NCBI GenBank assembly: GCA_035426385.1
Contig: DAOLZQ010000001.1
Coordinates: 1-64,000, forward strand
Length of the DNA stretch: 64,000 nt
Reading direction: 5' to 3'
Source of the DNA: Parvibacillus sp035426385
GTDB lineage: Bacteria; Bacteroidota; Bacteroidia; Chitinophagales; Saprospiraceae
The number at the start of each line of letters is the position of its first letter. Within the stretch, counting starts at the first letter, position 1. The translations under genes were made by a program, and so were the position numbers. This document shows, in pieces, positions 1 to 9,603 of this stretch. Below the pieces are notes generated by a model. It searched no databases. It was given only the letters and a program-made list of their open reading frames with translations, and was not told the DNA's origin.

Positions 1-1
1 G

Positions 2-1759
2 TATGTTTTGGAGAATTATGATAAAAATCCTGAGATCAAATATTTGGTAGATAATACTGAGCTATTCTTTATGCCATGTGTAAACCCGGATGGCTATCTC
101 TATAATCAAGCTCAAGCACCGAACGGTGGTGGTAACTGGCGTAAAAATAGAAATTATGATACTGAAGCTCCTCAGGGTGTAGATCTAAATAGAAACTATG
201 GGTTTGCCTGGGGGTATGATGATTCAGGCTCCTCACCTGTACCTACTTCAGATACATATAGAGGCTATGACGGTTTTTCTGAGCAGGAAACAAAAGCTGT
301 TCGCTCACTTGTAAAATCGAACAATTTTAGTTTAGCTATTAATTATCACTCTTATGCAAATGAAATTATCTATCCCTGGGGATATAATCCGGCCAATTGT
401 ATTGATAGCCTGACTTACATATCATTTGCAGAGTTACTTAGTAAGTATACTGACTATGGATATGGGTTGAATGTAGAGGTGCTTGATTATCCTGTTAACG
501 GAGCTGCAGATGACTGGATGTATAATCAGGGGACGCCGAATCATCCACTGATCTCACTTACGACTGAGTGTGGCGCTGCTGAAGATAATGAAGCCAATAG
601 CTTTTGGCCCACTGTGGACCGTATCGTACCTATTTGTGACGAGATGTTGTCTCAAAATATTACCTCTATGTGGTTGGTGCACAATAAAGTGAGTGCTAAT
701 ATTGCTTCTGAAAAGATAATAACTCAAACCTTTGATACTCTACAGATTAATGTGACTCGGGATGGTCTTTTGGGGGATCCGGTGAGCATACGTATCAGCC
801 CCGTCAGTAATTCTTTGCAGCCCTTCGATAGAGAGTTTACATTTTCAAAACCACACTTAGAGAAACAGGTCTATTCTGTACCTTTTTATAATACTAATCC
901 ACACGCTAAGGTTCTATCTTTCAAATTGGCCATTGACTATGGTGGATACATACATTTTGATACATTGACTGTAGATGTAATGCCGGCAAAAGTGATTTTT
1001 GCTTCTGACGGGAATGATTTATCTCTTTTTCAGTTCATTTCTTCAGAAAATAATTGGGTTATTACAAATAAGGAGGCTTATATAGGTACTTCTTCTTTTG
1101 CTGTTACGAAAAATGAAGAATACGACAAGGCTTCTGACAAACAATTGATCACCAAAAATAAAATCCAACTTCCCAATGATAACAATCTAAAGTTATCGTT
1201 TTTTGCAAAGTGGTATATAGAGAAGAATATCGATTATTTTAAAGTGTATGCCTCTGAAGACGGGCATTTCTGGTCTCCACTATGTGGTAACCTAACCACT
1301 CCGGGTTCATTAGATCAAATTCTTGACGAGCCCGTATTGGATGGATATCAACCGAACTGGGAAAATGTGCTCATGGATTTGACTGAATATGCTGGCAAAT
1401 CTGTATACCTGAAATTTTTATTCCGATCCGATGCTCGCTGGAATAAGACTGGAATATTCCTGGATAAAATCAGAGTTTTGTCACTTTCTGAGATTGTAGC
1501 TAATGACAAGGTTGATGTGTCTTCATTTCGGATTTATCCCAATCCGGCTACGGACGTGATTAAAGTGGAAGGAAACTTTACTCTAAATAGTAGGATTGAA
1601 CTGTTCAATTCAAATGGTATAAAAGTATTAAGTGAACCACTCTCTGGAACAAGCTCTAATATTGAGTTCTCTAAAATGAACTTTCCCTCAGGATTTTACA
1701 TTTATAAGATCAGCTCTGAGGGTAATTTACCAATAACGGGCAAATTAATTATAAATTAA
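2..1759 (+). CDS. M14 zinc carboxypeptidase, 3' part, with T9SS type A sorting domain (partial)
   Basis: The reading frame is open to the first base, so the gene begins before the window; the TTG at position 8 is not a real start. The visible 585 residues contain the second half of an M14 metallocarboxypeptidase: the NPDGY segment, the NWRKNR and DLNRNY substrate-binding segments, the third zinc-ligand histidine in NYHSY and the catalytic-base glutamate in TTECG. The first zinc ligands (HxxE) lie outside the window. A discoidin/MAM-like beta region follows, then a C-terminal type A T9SS domain (about the last 75 residues: YPNPATD, then GFYIYKI, ending in KLIIN). It is therefore expected to be exported by T9SS and digest peptides outside the cell. 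The family is certain; substrate preference cannot be read. Confidence 0.9.
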   Translation, partial: YVLENYDKNPEIKYLVDNTELFFMPCVNPDGYLYNQAQAPNGGGNWRKNRNYDTEAPQGVDLNRNYGFAWGYDDSGSSPVPTSDTYRGYDGFSEQETKAVRSLVKSNNFSLAINYHSYANEIIYPWGYNPANCIDSLTYISFAELLSKYTDYGYGLNVEVLDYPVNGAADDWMYNQGTPNHPLISLTTECGAAEDNEANSFWPTVDRIVPICDEMLSQNITSMWLVHNKVSANIASEKIITQTFDTLQINVTRDGLLGDPVSIRISPVSNSLQPFDREFTFSKPHLEKQVYSVPFYNTNPHAKVLSFKLAIDYGGYIHFDTLTVDVMPAKVIFASDGNDLSLFQFISSENNWVITNKEAYIGTSSFAVTKNEEYDKASDKQLITKNKIQLPNDNNLKLSFFAKWYIEKNIDYFKVYASEDGHFWSPLCGNLTTPGSLDQILDEPVLDGYQPNWENVLMDLTEYAGKSVYLKFLFRSDARWNKTGIFLDKIRVLSLSEIVANDKVDVSSFRIYPNPATDVIKVEGNFTLNSRIELFNSNGIKVLSEPLSGTSSNIEFSKMNFPSGFYIYKISSEGNLPITGKLIIN

Positions 1760-1761
1760 AA

Positions 1762-1792
1762 TTTGCAATAGACAAACAAATTTGTACCTTTG
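1762..1792 (+). promoter_or_regulatory. Bacteroidota-type promoter of tRNA-fMet
   Basis: TTTG at 1762-1765 and TACCTTTG at 1785-1792 are separated by 19 bp, an exact match to the Bacteroidota housekeeping consensus (TTTG, 19-21 bp, TAnnTTTG). Transcription would start about 17 bases before the mature tRNA. Confidence 0.75.
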
Positions 1793-1813
1793 CAACTCAA
1801 TTAAAAAAAATAC

Positions 1814-1889
1814 CGCGGAGTGGAGCAGTTGGTAGCTCGTCGGGCTCATAACCCGAAGGCCGCAGGTTCAAGTCCTGCCTCCGCCACCA
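1814..1889 (+). tRNA. Initiator tRNA-fMet (CAT)
   Basis: The 76-nt cloverleaf folds with anticodon CAT in loop CTCATAA. Two initiator hallmarks are visible: an unpaired C1/C72 at the end of the acceptor stem, and three consecutive G:C pairs (GGG/CCC) at the bottom of the anticodon stem. CCA is encoded (1887-1889). It has its own promoter and is followed within 10 nt by an intrinsic terminator. Confidence 0.95.
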
Positions 1890-1894
1890 ATTCG

Positions 1895-1926
1895 AAGCCC
1901 TACATTCTAAATGTGGGGCTTTTTTT
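1895..1926 (+). terminator. Intrinsic terminator after tRNA-fMet
   Basis: AAGCCCTACAT (1895-1905) and ATGTGGGGCTT (1911-1921) form an 11-bp stem with one T·G wobble and a 5-nt loop, followed by a T run. It separates the tRNA from dusB. Confidence 0.85.
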
Positions 1927-1950
1927 ATCTTAGCCGTATAATCTGAACTG

Positions 1951-2946
1951 TTGGTAAAAATCGGTGATATCAATCTTGGCGAGTTTCCCTTATTACTTGC
2001 GCCTATGGAGGATGTAAGTGATCCACCTTTTAGAGCATTGTGCAAGGCGCAAGGTTGTGATATGCTCTATACTGAATTTATTTCAGTTGAAGGATTAATC
2101 AGAAATGCAGATAAAAGCATACAGAAACTGGATATTCGCGATGAAGAGCGCCCGGTAGGGATTCAAATATTTGGTTCGGATGTGAACTCTATGACTGAAG
2201 CTGCTAGAATCATCGAGAGAACTAAACCGGAAGTACTGGATATTAATTATGGTTGCCCTGTAAAGAAAGTGGTTTGTAAACTAGCCGGGGCAGGTATACT
2301 ACAAGATATAGACAGGATGATCAATCTTACACGTGCTGTGGTAAACTCAACTTCGCTTCCTGTGACGGTCAAGACTCGTTTGGGCTGGGATGAACAAAGC
2401 ATCAATATAGTAGAAGTCGCAGAAAGGTTACAAGATATTGGTATCAAAGCCATTTCTATTCATGGCCGTACCAGAAAGCAAATGTATACTGGAGAAGCAG
2501 ACTGGACCCTCATCGGAGCAGTAAAGGCAAATCCACGTATGCATATACCCGTATTCGGAAATGGAGATATTGATTCGCCTGAAAAAGCAAAACTGTATCG
2601 CGATAGGTATGGCGTAGATGGAATCATGATAGGTCGCGCCACCATTGGAAATCCATGGATATTTAGAGAAATTAAAGCACATTTAGAAGGGTTACCCATT
2701 CCTGAGCCACCCACACTGGATGAGCGCATCGAGGCTGTATTAACTCATCTGAGCCGGTCTATTACCTGGAAGGGAGAAAGAGTGGGTCTAGCTGAAATGA
2801 AGCGACATTATGCTAATTACTTTCGGGGATTACCCTCTGTCAAAATTTTTAGAAATAAATTAGTCCATGCAACCAGTTATAATGAAATAGTGGATATCAC
2901 TGCTGAAATTAAGAATCAATACTCTTCTGAATTGATCCCGGTATAA
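1951..2946 (+). CDS. dusB: tRNA-dihydrouridine synthase (DusB family)
   Basis: FMN-dependent enzyme that reduces uridines in the tRNA D-loop. The 331-residue product has the N-terminal APMEDVSD flavin-barrel segment, the catalytic cysteine in NYGCP (Cys102), KTRLGW, HGRTR and the GNGD and IGRA phosphate-binding segments of the TIM barrel, plus a helical C-terminal domain. Length is normal. The start is taken as TTG at 1951 because MVKIG is the usual beginning in this family and no ATG is near. It lies downstream of the tRNA-fMet terminator and 9 bp before the CCA-adding enzyme, so two tRNA-maturation genes probably share a transcript. Confidence 0.93.
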   Translation: MVKIGDINLGEFPLLLAPMEDVSDPPFRALCKAQGCDMLYTEFISVEGLIRNADKSIQKLDIRDEERPVGIQIFGSDVNSMTEAARIIERTKPEVLDINYGCPVKKVVCKLAGAGILQDIDRMINLTRAVVNSTSLPVTVKTRLGWDEQSINIVEVAERLQDIGIKAISIHGRTRKQMYTGEADWTLIGAVKANPRMHIPVFGNGDIDSPEKAKLYRDRYGVDGIMIGRATIGNPWIFREIKAHLEGLPIPEPPTLDERIEAVLTHLSRSITWKGERVGLAEMKRHYANYFRGLPSVKIFRNKLVHATSYNEIVDITAEIKNQYSSELIPV

Positions 2947-2955
2947 GCTCTACAT

Positions 2956-4389
2956 ATGATATTATATTTTAATCTATCCGACGAAGAGAAGTATGCTTAT
3001 GATTTAATTCAAAGGGCGACAGCTACGATGGGGGTCGAGGCTTATGTGATAGGAGGGTATGTAAGAGATAAGATATTAGGTCGGAAGAGTTATGATATAG
3101 ATGTAGTGGTAGTAGGTAATGGGATAGATTTTGCAGCAATGATAGCATCTTATATCCATCCTGCACCTAAAGTAGCCTACTATAAGACCTTTGGTACTGC
3201 TTCCATTCGCCACAAGGATTTGATTATCGAGTTTGTAGGCGCCAGAAAGGAATCCTACTCAGCTGAAAGCAGAAAACCCTCGGTCGAGAATGGTACACTC
3301 TACGATGATCAATTGCGACGAGATTTTACAATCAATGCGCTTGCCATAAGCATGAATCAAAAAAATTATGGTGAGTTGTTTGATCCATTTGACGGAATGG
3401 AACATCTGGAGCAAAAGCTAATCAAGACGCCTTTGGATGCTGACGTCACTTTTTCAGATGACCCGCTCCGCATGATGAGGGCTATTCGCTTTGCGAATCA
3501 ACTTAATTTTACCATCGATCCTGATACCTTTCAGGCAATAAATAGGAATAAAGAAAGAATAAAAATAGTCAGTGCCGAGCGTATCTATACTGAGCTGGAC
3601 AAGATAATGCACTGCGATAAGCCTTCAGTAGGATTCAGATTGTTATTTGAGAGTGGTCTCTTGCAGTTTATCTTGCCTGAGATGGTCGAACTTTCAGGAG
3701 TTGATTATCAGGATGGAAAGGGCCACAAGGATAATTTTCTTCACACCATGGAAGTATTGGATAATCTGGCTGCAAAGTCCAAAGATGTCTGGCTCCGATG
3801 GGCAGCATTACTTCACGATATAGCTAAGCCACCTACCAAAAAATTTGAGCCTGTTCAGGGATGGACTTTTCATGGTCATGAGGTATTAGGTGCATTCATG
3901 GTACCAAGAATTTTTAAACGGATGAAAATGCCGTTAGACCAGCATATGAAGTTCGTCCAGAAGATGGTCCGGTATCATTTGAGACCTATAAGCTTGACCA
4001 GTGAAAATATCACAGATAGCGCGGTCAGACGTTTGTTGTTTGATGCTGGAGATGATATAGACTCACTGATGCAACTCTGCGAAGCTGACATCACTTCCAA
4101 AAATGAGCGAAAAGTAAAGAGACTTTTGGAAAATTATGAAATGGTCAGAACTCGACTGCAAGAAATCGAAGAGAAAGACAGGCTTCGCAATTGGCAGCCA
4201 CCCATAGATGGTCAGGTAATTATGGAAACATTTGAAGTAAGAAGCGGACCGATTGTAGGTGAGCTAAAGAATGAAATAAGAGAAGCAGTGCTTGATGGAA
4301 CGATAGAAAATGAATACAGAGCTGCATTTGATTATTTGTTAGATCTGGGTAAAAAGAAAGGACTTAAATTTAAAATAGAACAAGAGTAA
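2956..4389 (+). CDS. cca: CCA-adding tRNA nucleotidyltransferase / poly(A) polymerase family with HD domain
   Basis: Adds or repairs the 3'-CCA of tRNAs from CTP and ATP. The 477-residue protein starts with a class II nucleotidyltransferase head: GGYVRD near residue 34 and the metal-binding DIDVVV soon after, then the RRDFTINAL and DDPLRMMRAIRFA motifs. An HD phosphohydrolase domain follows (GHKDNFLHT, LLHDIAKP). This is the usual Bacteroidota architecture. Three of the five tRNA genes in this window (both Leu and Arg) do not encode CCA and therefore need this enzyme. The ATG at 2956 follows dusB by 9 bp. Confidence 0.93.
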   Translation: MILYFNLSDEEKYAYDLIQRATATMGVEAYVIGGYVRDKILGRKSYDIDVVVVGNGIDFAAMIASYIHPAPKVAYYKTFGTASIRHKDLIIEFVGARKESYSAESRKPSVENGTLYDDQLRRDFTINALAISMNQKNYGELFDPFDGMEHLEQKLIKTPLDADVTFSDDPLRMMRAIRFANQLNFTIDPDTFQAINRNKERIKIVSAERIYTELDKIMHCDKPSVGFRLLFESGLLQFILPEMVELSGVDYQDGKGHKDNFLHTMEVLDNLAAKSKDVWLRWAALLHDIAKPPTKKFEPVQGWTFHGHEVLGAFMVPRIFKRMKMPLDQHMKFVQKMVRYHLRPISLTSENITDSAVRRLLFDAGDDIDSLMQLCEADITSKNERKVKRLLENYEMVRTRLQEIEEKDRLRNWQPPIDGQVIMETFEVRSGPIVGELKNEIREAVLDGTIENEYRAAFDYLLDLGKKKGLKFKIEQE

Positions 4390-4432
4390 GCATTTTACAC
4401 TTTTAGAACGTTTACCTCGCAAACAACCACTG

Positions 4433-4909
4433 ATGAGATTAATTCGACTTATATACTTAATGATTCCAATTGTGCTGATGAGCTCTTGTTCAAAGGATGA
4501 CAGTAATTTCTCAGATGCTAATCAATTTGCCAAAGACAAAAAGTTGATCTACTCTTATCTTTCCTCACACCGCATCCAGGCTGATTCTACTCCAGAGGGC
4601 ATTTTTTATAAAATTGATTATGCGATAGATACACTACCACAGGTTGCTGTAAATAGCAACTCCAAGGTAACAGTAAATTATACAGGATATTTTATAGACG
4701 ATCGAATCTTTGACTCTGCAAACAACGTCACGTTTAAGTTGAGTGAAGTTATCAAAGGATGGGTTATTGGTATGGCCTTACTGAAAGAAGGGGAAAAGGC
4801 TAGACTATTTATTCCCTCCAGGTATGGATATGGCAATAAAGGCAGCTCAGAGATACCGGCTAATTCAGTATTAATCTTTGACGTAGAACTACTTAAAGTA
4901 GAAGGTTAA
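4433..4909 (+). CDS. FKBP-type peptidyl-prolyl isomerase, lipoprotein
   Basis: Speeds cis-trans isomerisation of proline bonds in envelope proteins. The 158-residue product starts with a lipoprotein signal peptide and lipobox ending at Cys19 (LMSSC), so it should be anchored in a membrane facing the periplasm. The C-terminal half is a standard FKBP fold: VNYTGYF, FDSA, GWVIGMALLKEGEKA, IPSRYGYG and the closing FDVELL strand. The stop codon overlaps the stop of the convergent giant T9SS gene: TTAA at 4906-4909 serves both, leaving no room for a terminator. It follows cca by 43 bp, perhaps in the same transcript. Confidence 0.92.
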   Translation: MRLIRLIYLMIPIVLMSSCSKDDSNFSDANQFAKDKKLIYSYLSSHRIQADSTPEGIFYKIDYAIDTLPQVAVNSNSKVTVNYTGYFIDDRIFDSANNVTFKLSEVIKGWVIGMALLKEGEKARLFIPSRYGYGNKGSSEIPANSVLIFDVELLKVEG

Positions 4910-7900
4910 CGAATTAGAGTTACACTACCAAAGTAAAGCTGTGAGGCTTTGTCCTCAAACTCAACTTGAGTTACATAAGTATAGACACCTGGAGGCATTT
5001 CTTTTCCTTTATACCAACCATCCCAACCACGTGCTGTTCCGTTGTGATTTGGAGCAAGATCTTTTTCCTCATACATACAGGCACCCCATCTATCGAAAAT
5101 GCGGAAATATGAAATCTTAGCCACACCCGGTCCTGTATAGATTTCAAATTTATCATTAATACCATCTCTGTTAGGTGAAAAGACATTAGGTATGAAGACC
5201 TTACGACTCTTATCTACGATCACAAGTGTAGAGTCTGTTGCTATGCAACCATTGACATCTGTAACCTTTACTGTTACATATGAATTTTCAAACGGTGACG
5301 CAAAAGTGGCATCACATGAGGTACAACTCAGTATTCCTCCAGGACTCCATTCGATGAGGTCAATAGGGAAGACTGCACTGATTTCAGGACTTAGTAAGAC
5401 TGAATCTCCCAGGTTGACTTTAACTTCTTCCGGAAGAGATACAAGGATAGGAAGCGGTTCTTTGACGGTAATATTTTCTGTATAAGTACATCCATTTTCG
5501 TCATAAACAGTTAGTAAATGGTCGCCTCCGGAAACCATAGCCGGAGTAAATACGTCCAATCTTGGCCCATTATCTATACTGAATTTATAACCCGGCCCCT
5601 TACCCCCTGTGACATTATTGATGTCAAACTTGGTCTTAAAGCCTGCACATTGCAACTCTGCAATGGGATCGTATGTCACAGTCATTGCAATAGGTTCAGT
5701 AAGTTGCACATTGACTACATCTGTGCATCCTTTGCTATCAGTCACACTTATCTGATAATTCCCTGCTCCGAGATTATCAGCAGAACCATTATTTCCACCT
5801 ACACCGGGTATCCAGTTATAATTAACTGCTCCGGCATTTCCTCCTGAAATCTTTATTGAGATTTTTCCATCATTGGCGCCCGCACACGTAATGTCGGTTG
5901 TATTGTTGGAATCTACTACTGCTACGAACAGGGCAGGTCCTCTTATTTTAAATGAATCACGAAGAATACAATTCTTACTGTCTGTGATAGTCAGTAGGTA
6001 AGTTCCACTAGATAGATTACTAAGGTTGGCATTACTGCCTACAGACGGTAACCAATTGTATGTGAATCCACCATTTCCTCCTGTGGCTACAAGGTTGATA
6101 GCACCATCCTTTGAACTAAAGCATGATTCATCTTTGATTTTCGTAGAGACTTTGTCTACAATGATGGCTGGTGTAGAAGGAATAAGTACTGAATCTATCC
6201 TTGTACAGATGCCGTCGGAGATAGTCACATATTGCATTCCACCGTTCAGTTTAGTTGCAGTCGAAGAAGTACCTGTATTGGTTTCTCCACTGGACCAAAT
6301 GAAAGTGTAAGTAGCTGCATTACCCCCACTGGCATTGACCTTGGCTTGCCCGTCACCTACTACTGCATCATAACAGGAAGAGGGTTTGATACTGGCAACG
6401 TCAAAAGCAGTTATAATAGACGGATTTTCTGGGATTATATATGTTTTGACTAATGGAGGACAGCCTGAGGCATCAGAGATACTTACAGTATATGATCCTC
6501 CTGCCAAATTATTTTGAGTGGGACTATCGGGCCCGTTATTACTCCAGTTATAGTGGTAAGGTATAGTACCCCCATTGACCATGATCTGTATTGAGCCATC
6601 CTTGACACCGGCACAACTTGCCGGAGTGATGATATCGAGGGCTGACAATGTTCCTGCCCCTTGCAATTCCACTGTATCGATCAGATCACAACCATTGGCT
6701 GTCTTTACAGTCAGTATATATATACCCCCTGAGAGGTTTCTGATTTCAGAAAAAGCTATTGTCTTTGTATTGCCTGTCTGAACGGGTGTTCCGGCATTAC
6801 TGCTCCAAGTTATGGAGGTTATCTCATTACCTGCTGAAGCGGTGACTTGCGCTTTAATAATTCCTCCTGCACCACCCTGACAGGCAATGGTCTGAATTGT
6901 ATCAAACTGGATGAGTGGAGCATCCTTCTTTTTAATATAGAATGTGGTATCGGCAGTACACCCATTTGCATCTGTGATAGTCACATAATAGGGTTTACCT
7001 AAACCCCCTGCGCCTGAAAGGTTTACCAATTTTAAACTTCCGGCATCTACATCTTTAGAAGTTGTTCCATTAGACCAAGTGAAACGATAAAAGTTATCAG
7101 GATTACCTATAAAGGGAACTGCTTCACCATTGACAAACACAGTTATTTCACCACTTGGATTGCCTGAACAATTATCTGGCTGGTCGCCAAAGAAAAAGAA
7201 CTGGATTTCTCCAAATCCACCTACGTGGTAGCTCCTCACTATGTTACACAAGCCTCCATCAGTAATCGTCACCTGGTAATCGCCTTGAGGCAGATTGGAT
7301 ACGGTGCTTGTAGTAGCTGTATTATTTGGCGTCCCGGCAGAAGAGTCCCACATAAATGTATATGGTCCGGTGGACACCCCATCAGTAGTAGCTGTGACAA
7401 TAATCGCTCCATCTTTGTATCCAAAACATTTTGTATCAGTGATACCCGCAGAGGCATTTAAGACAATTCCCGGATCTAAATCAAAAGAAGTTACTGCCGT
7501 ACATCCATTAGAATCAGTAATGGTGACGCTATATTGACCATCAGCCAGACCGGAAATAGTACTTGTCTTCACATTGTTTTGAGTTACACCATTACTCCAA
7601 TTGAAATTATAAGTATTGCCACTGAATGGTGTGCCTCCGCTAGCGCTCTCAGTAATCGAGCCGGTGTTTACGCCTGAACAACCGGGGTTAACTATTGTGG
7701 GGGGTAAAATAGAAATTGATTTTTTGTCTAACACAAAAGTATCTAACTGCTGGCAGCCATATGAGTCAATGACTTTGACTGTGTAGCGCCCATTTGTCAA
7801 GTTTCCAATTGCATTTTTATTAAATTCAAATGTATTCCATTCGATGCTATATGGACCTACGCCGCCACTTAGGTTAAGTGAAATGCTTCCATCCTTATTA

Positions 7901-9561
7901 TAAGAACAGGAAGGTAAGGAAAGAGTCTCAGCGATTTGAATGGGTGGCGCATTACTCACTTGAACGGGAATTGTAATGTCTTCAGATAAAGAGGAATTAC
8001 TTACGCGAACGGTATAATTACCCGGTGTCAAACCTGATTCCAGGTGTGGAATACCCTCATTAATTACTTGTGGTAGTCCTCCATTAAAGTAGTAATTATA
8101 TTGAGCTTCAGGACCATAAGCTATCACAGTGATTGTGCCACTTCCACCGGTAGTACTACATATTCTTATATCAAGAGTGAGCTGTTGTGGAGCGGTTATA
8201 GTGATTTTCCCATTGTTTATCTTGGGATTGAAAGTCACATTATTATCATCTACGAAATCGATTTGAATAGGAGTATTTGTTATTCGAACATCTGTCATAG
8301 TGCCAGGTGTTCCTACGGCATCAAAGCAAAGCTGGAATAAGACTGTGTTGTCAGGTAGGGTAGTACCGATACCTACCGGATTACTCCACAGGAACCTAAT
8401 CTCACCTAAAGCAACATTGACCATGCCAAAATTACCACCCAATGATAGATTCAACGGATTGGTGCCAAAGTTTATAGTGGCATTTTTTAATTTATTAGGA
8501 TCAAAATTGACCGAGAACTGCGCGCTGATTACCTGTTTAAAGTTAGCTACTGTGACATCTAGACATACATTGTCATTTTGAGAGACCGTAGCCGAGGCTA
8601 CAGAAACAGTAATCTCATCATAAGGCAGTGAAATAAATTCGGTATGAGTGCAGCTATATCCGTCATTAATCGTGATTTTATATCTGCCTGCCTGAGGAAC
8701 TGCAAACTGAACTTTCTTGCCGTGGGTAAAGGGTGCGTTTGAAATATTGGCTTTGACCGAAGGATTGCCTACCAATTCCATTGTAATAGTGTAATGGGCA
8801 GCCGCATTAAACTCAGGAAAACCGCCGATGATGTTGAAACTGCCCGAAAGCGCGGTGGGTGATGTAGTCTTGAAATTGATAATCTTCACTTCATTTAAAA
8901 ACACTACTGGAAAAGCTGCCTGAGTAGATACTTTGATGCAGGAGCCACCGCCTTCATACTCGCCTTCATATTCTCCATCGACCAGTTGATATTTATCAAA
9001 AGTAGAAGGTGCCAGCCAAAGGACGAAAGGAGAACCACCGGCGAACAGATCGTTTATCCCACCATCATTATTCAGAGTGATATCTCCATTGGGTGTGCCC
9101 ATCAGATACCAGAATTTCCCCGCTCCTGGAGTTGGATTAGAGATGTCGCAATCCCCTTGTATGGCTGCAAAATCATTACCGTTTATAGTAGGTTTGCAAC
9201 TATACATTAGATAACCTACCGCAGAAGGAGTGGCTGGTACAGGATCACCTGTCTGAAAATCACCATCTTTATTATTTTGAATGAAGATTTCATCTCCGTA
9301 GCATAAGAAGAGGGTATCAGGCGCTCCGTTGTTACTTTGTCCTACAATGGGTCCGAAGGAGACAGTCCCTGCACTTCTGGAAATACAGTCTCGAACACTA
9401 AGGGTTGAAGCCTCACTTGTGGTTGTTGTTTTGGGCTTTTGAGCTATCACTGCACTCACACTGCCAATAATCAGCAATACTGTTAGAGAGAGGTTAAGGA
9501 GTTTTTTTGGAAGGAGTCGAAGTGAATTCTTCGAATTTATAGTGGTCGTTTTTAAATTCAT
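4906..9561 (-). CDS. Giant T9SS type B secreted protein with cohesin-like domain and SprB repeats
   Basis: The product has 1,551 residues from the ATG at 9561. A TTG at 9603 would add 14 residues before the basic n-region of the signal peptide and is less likely. Order: signal peptide ending VIAQ (about residue 40); a region with a possible LamG-free beta fold; a cohesin-like beta sandwich (about residues 317-457, with VTVANF, FDPNKL, IRFLWS and LFQLCF); about ten SprB repeats (about 537-1369), each with a Cys-x-Gly/Asp-rich start and a closing VTITDxxGC; and a type B (gliding-associated) T9SS domain in the last 90 residues (FIPNVFSPNRDGIND, FDRWG, GWDG, GVYTYV). SprB-type proteins are surface adhesins in gliding Bacteroidota. 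An adhesin or matrix role is inferred; no enzyme domain is seen. Confidence 0.9.
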   Translation of the reverse strand: MNLKTTTINSKNSLRLLPKKLLNLSLTVLLIIGSVSAVIAQKPKTTTTSEASTLSVRDCISRSAGTVSFGPIVGQSNNGAPDTLFLCYGDEIFIQNNKDGDFQTGDPVPATPSAVGYLMYSCKPTINGNDFAAIQGDCDISNPTPGAGKFWYLMGTPNGDITLNNDGGINDLFAGGSPFVLWLAPSTFDKYQLVDGEYEGEYEGGGSCIKVSTQAAFPVVFLNEVKIINFKTTSPTALSGSFNIIGGFPEFNAAAHYTITMELVGNPSVKANISNAPFTHGKKVQFAVPQAGRYKITINDGYSCTHTEFISLPYDEITVSVASATVSQNDNVCLDVTVANFKQVISAQFSVNFDPNKLKNATINFGTNPLNLSLGGNFGMVNVALGEIRFLWSNPVGIGTTLPDNTVLFQLCFDAVGTPGTMTDVRITNTPIQIDFVDDNNVTFNPKINNGKITITAPQQLTLDIRICSTTGGSGTITVIAYGPEAQYNYYFNGGLPQVINEGIPHLESGLTPGNYTVRVSNSSLSEDITIPVQVSNAPPIQIAETLSLPSCSYNKDGSISLNLSGGVGPYSIEWNTFEFNKNAIGNLTNGRYTVKVIDSYGCQQLDTFVLDKKSISILPPTIVNPGCSGVNTGSITESASGGTPFSGNTYNFNWSNGVTQNNVKTSTISGLADGQYSVTITDSNGCTAVTSFDLDPGIVLNASAGITDTKCFGYKDGAIIVTATTDGVSTGPYTFMWDSSAGTPNNTATTSTVSNLPQGDYQVTITDGGLCNIVRSYHVGGFGEIQFFFFGDQPDNCSGNPSGEITVFVNGEAVPFIGNPDNFYRFTWSNGTTSKDVDAGSLKLVNLSGAGGLGKPYYVTITDANGCTADTTFYIKKKDAPLIQFDTIQTIACQGGAGGIIKAQVTASAGNEITSITWSSNAGTPVQTGNTKTIAFSEIRNLSGGIYILTVKTANGCDLIDTVELQGAGTLSALDIITPASCAGVKDGSIQIMVNGGTIPYHYNWSNNGPDSPTQNNLAGGSYTVSISDASGCPPLVKTYIIPENPSIITAFDVASIKPSSCYDAVVGDGQAKVNASGGNAATYTFIWSSGETNTGTSSTATKLNGGMQYVTISDGICTRIDSVLIPSTPAIIVDKVSTKIKDESCFSSKDGAINLVATGGNGGFTYNWLPSVGSNANLSNLSSGTYLLTITDSKNCILRDSFKIRGPALFVAVVDSNNTTDITCAGANDGKISIKISGGNAGAVNYNWIPGVGGNNGSADNLGAGNYQISVTDSKGCTDVVNVQLTEPIAMTVTYDPIAELQCAGFKTKFDINNVTGGKGPGYKFSIDNGPRLDVFTPAMVSGGDHLLTVYDENGCTYTENITVKEPLPILVSLPEEVKVNLGDSVLLSPEISAVFPIDLIEWSPGGILSCTSCDATFASPFENSYVTVKVTDVNGCIATDSTLVIVDKSRKVFIPNVFSPNRDGINDKFEIYTGPGVAKISYFRIFDRWGACMYEEKDLAPNHNGTARGWDGWYKGKEMPPGVYTYVTQVEFEDKASQLYFGSVTLIR
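5455..7950 (-). repeat. Array of about ten SprB-type repeats (protein level)
   Basis: About ten units of roughly 75-95 codons each carry an early cysteine (examples SCSYNKDGS, KCFGYKDGA, SCAGVKDGS, TCAGANDGK), a central tryptophan (NWSNG or similar) and a late cysteine in the pattern TITDxNGC. The units have diverged at DNA level, so this is an old array and not a recent expansion. Confidence 0.8.
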
Positions 9562-9603
9562 ATGAAGGTACAGTGATAATTGTAAAGAACTGTTTTTGAG
9601 CAA

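Noticed and set aside
1797..2045. A minus-strand open frame across tRNA-fMet
   Set aside because: It covers a perfect tRNA and terminator, and its peptide reads like a common spurious tRNA-antisense protein.
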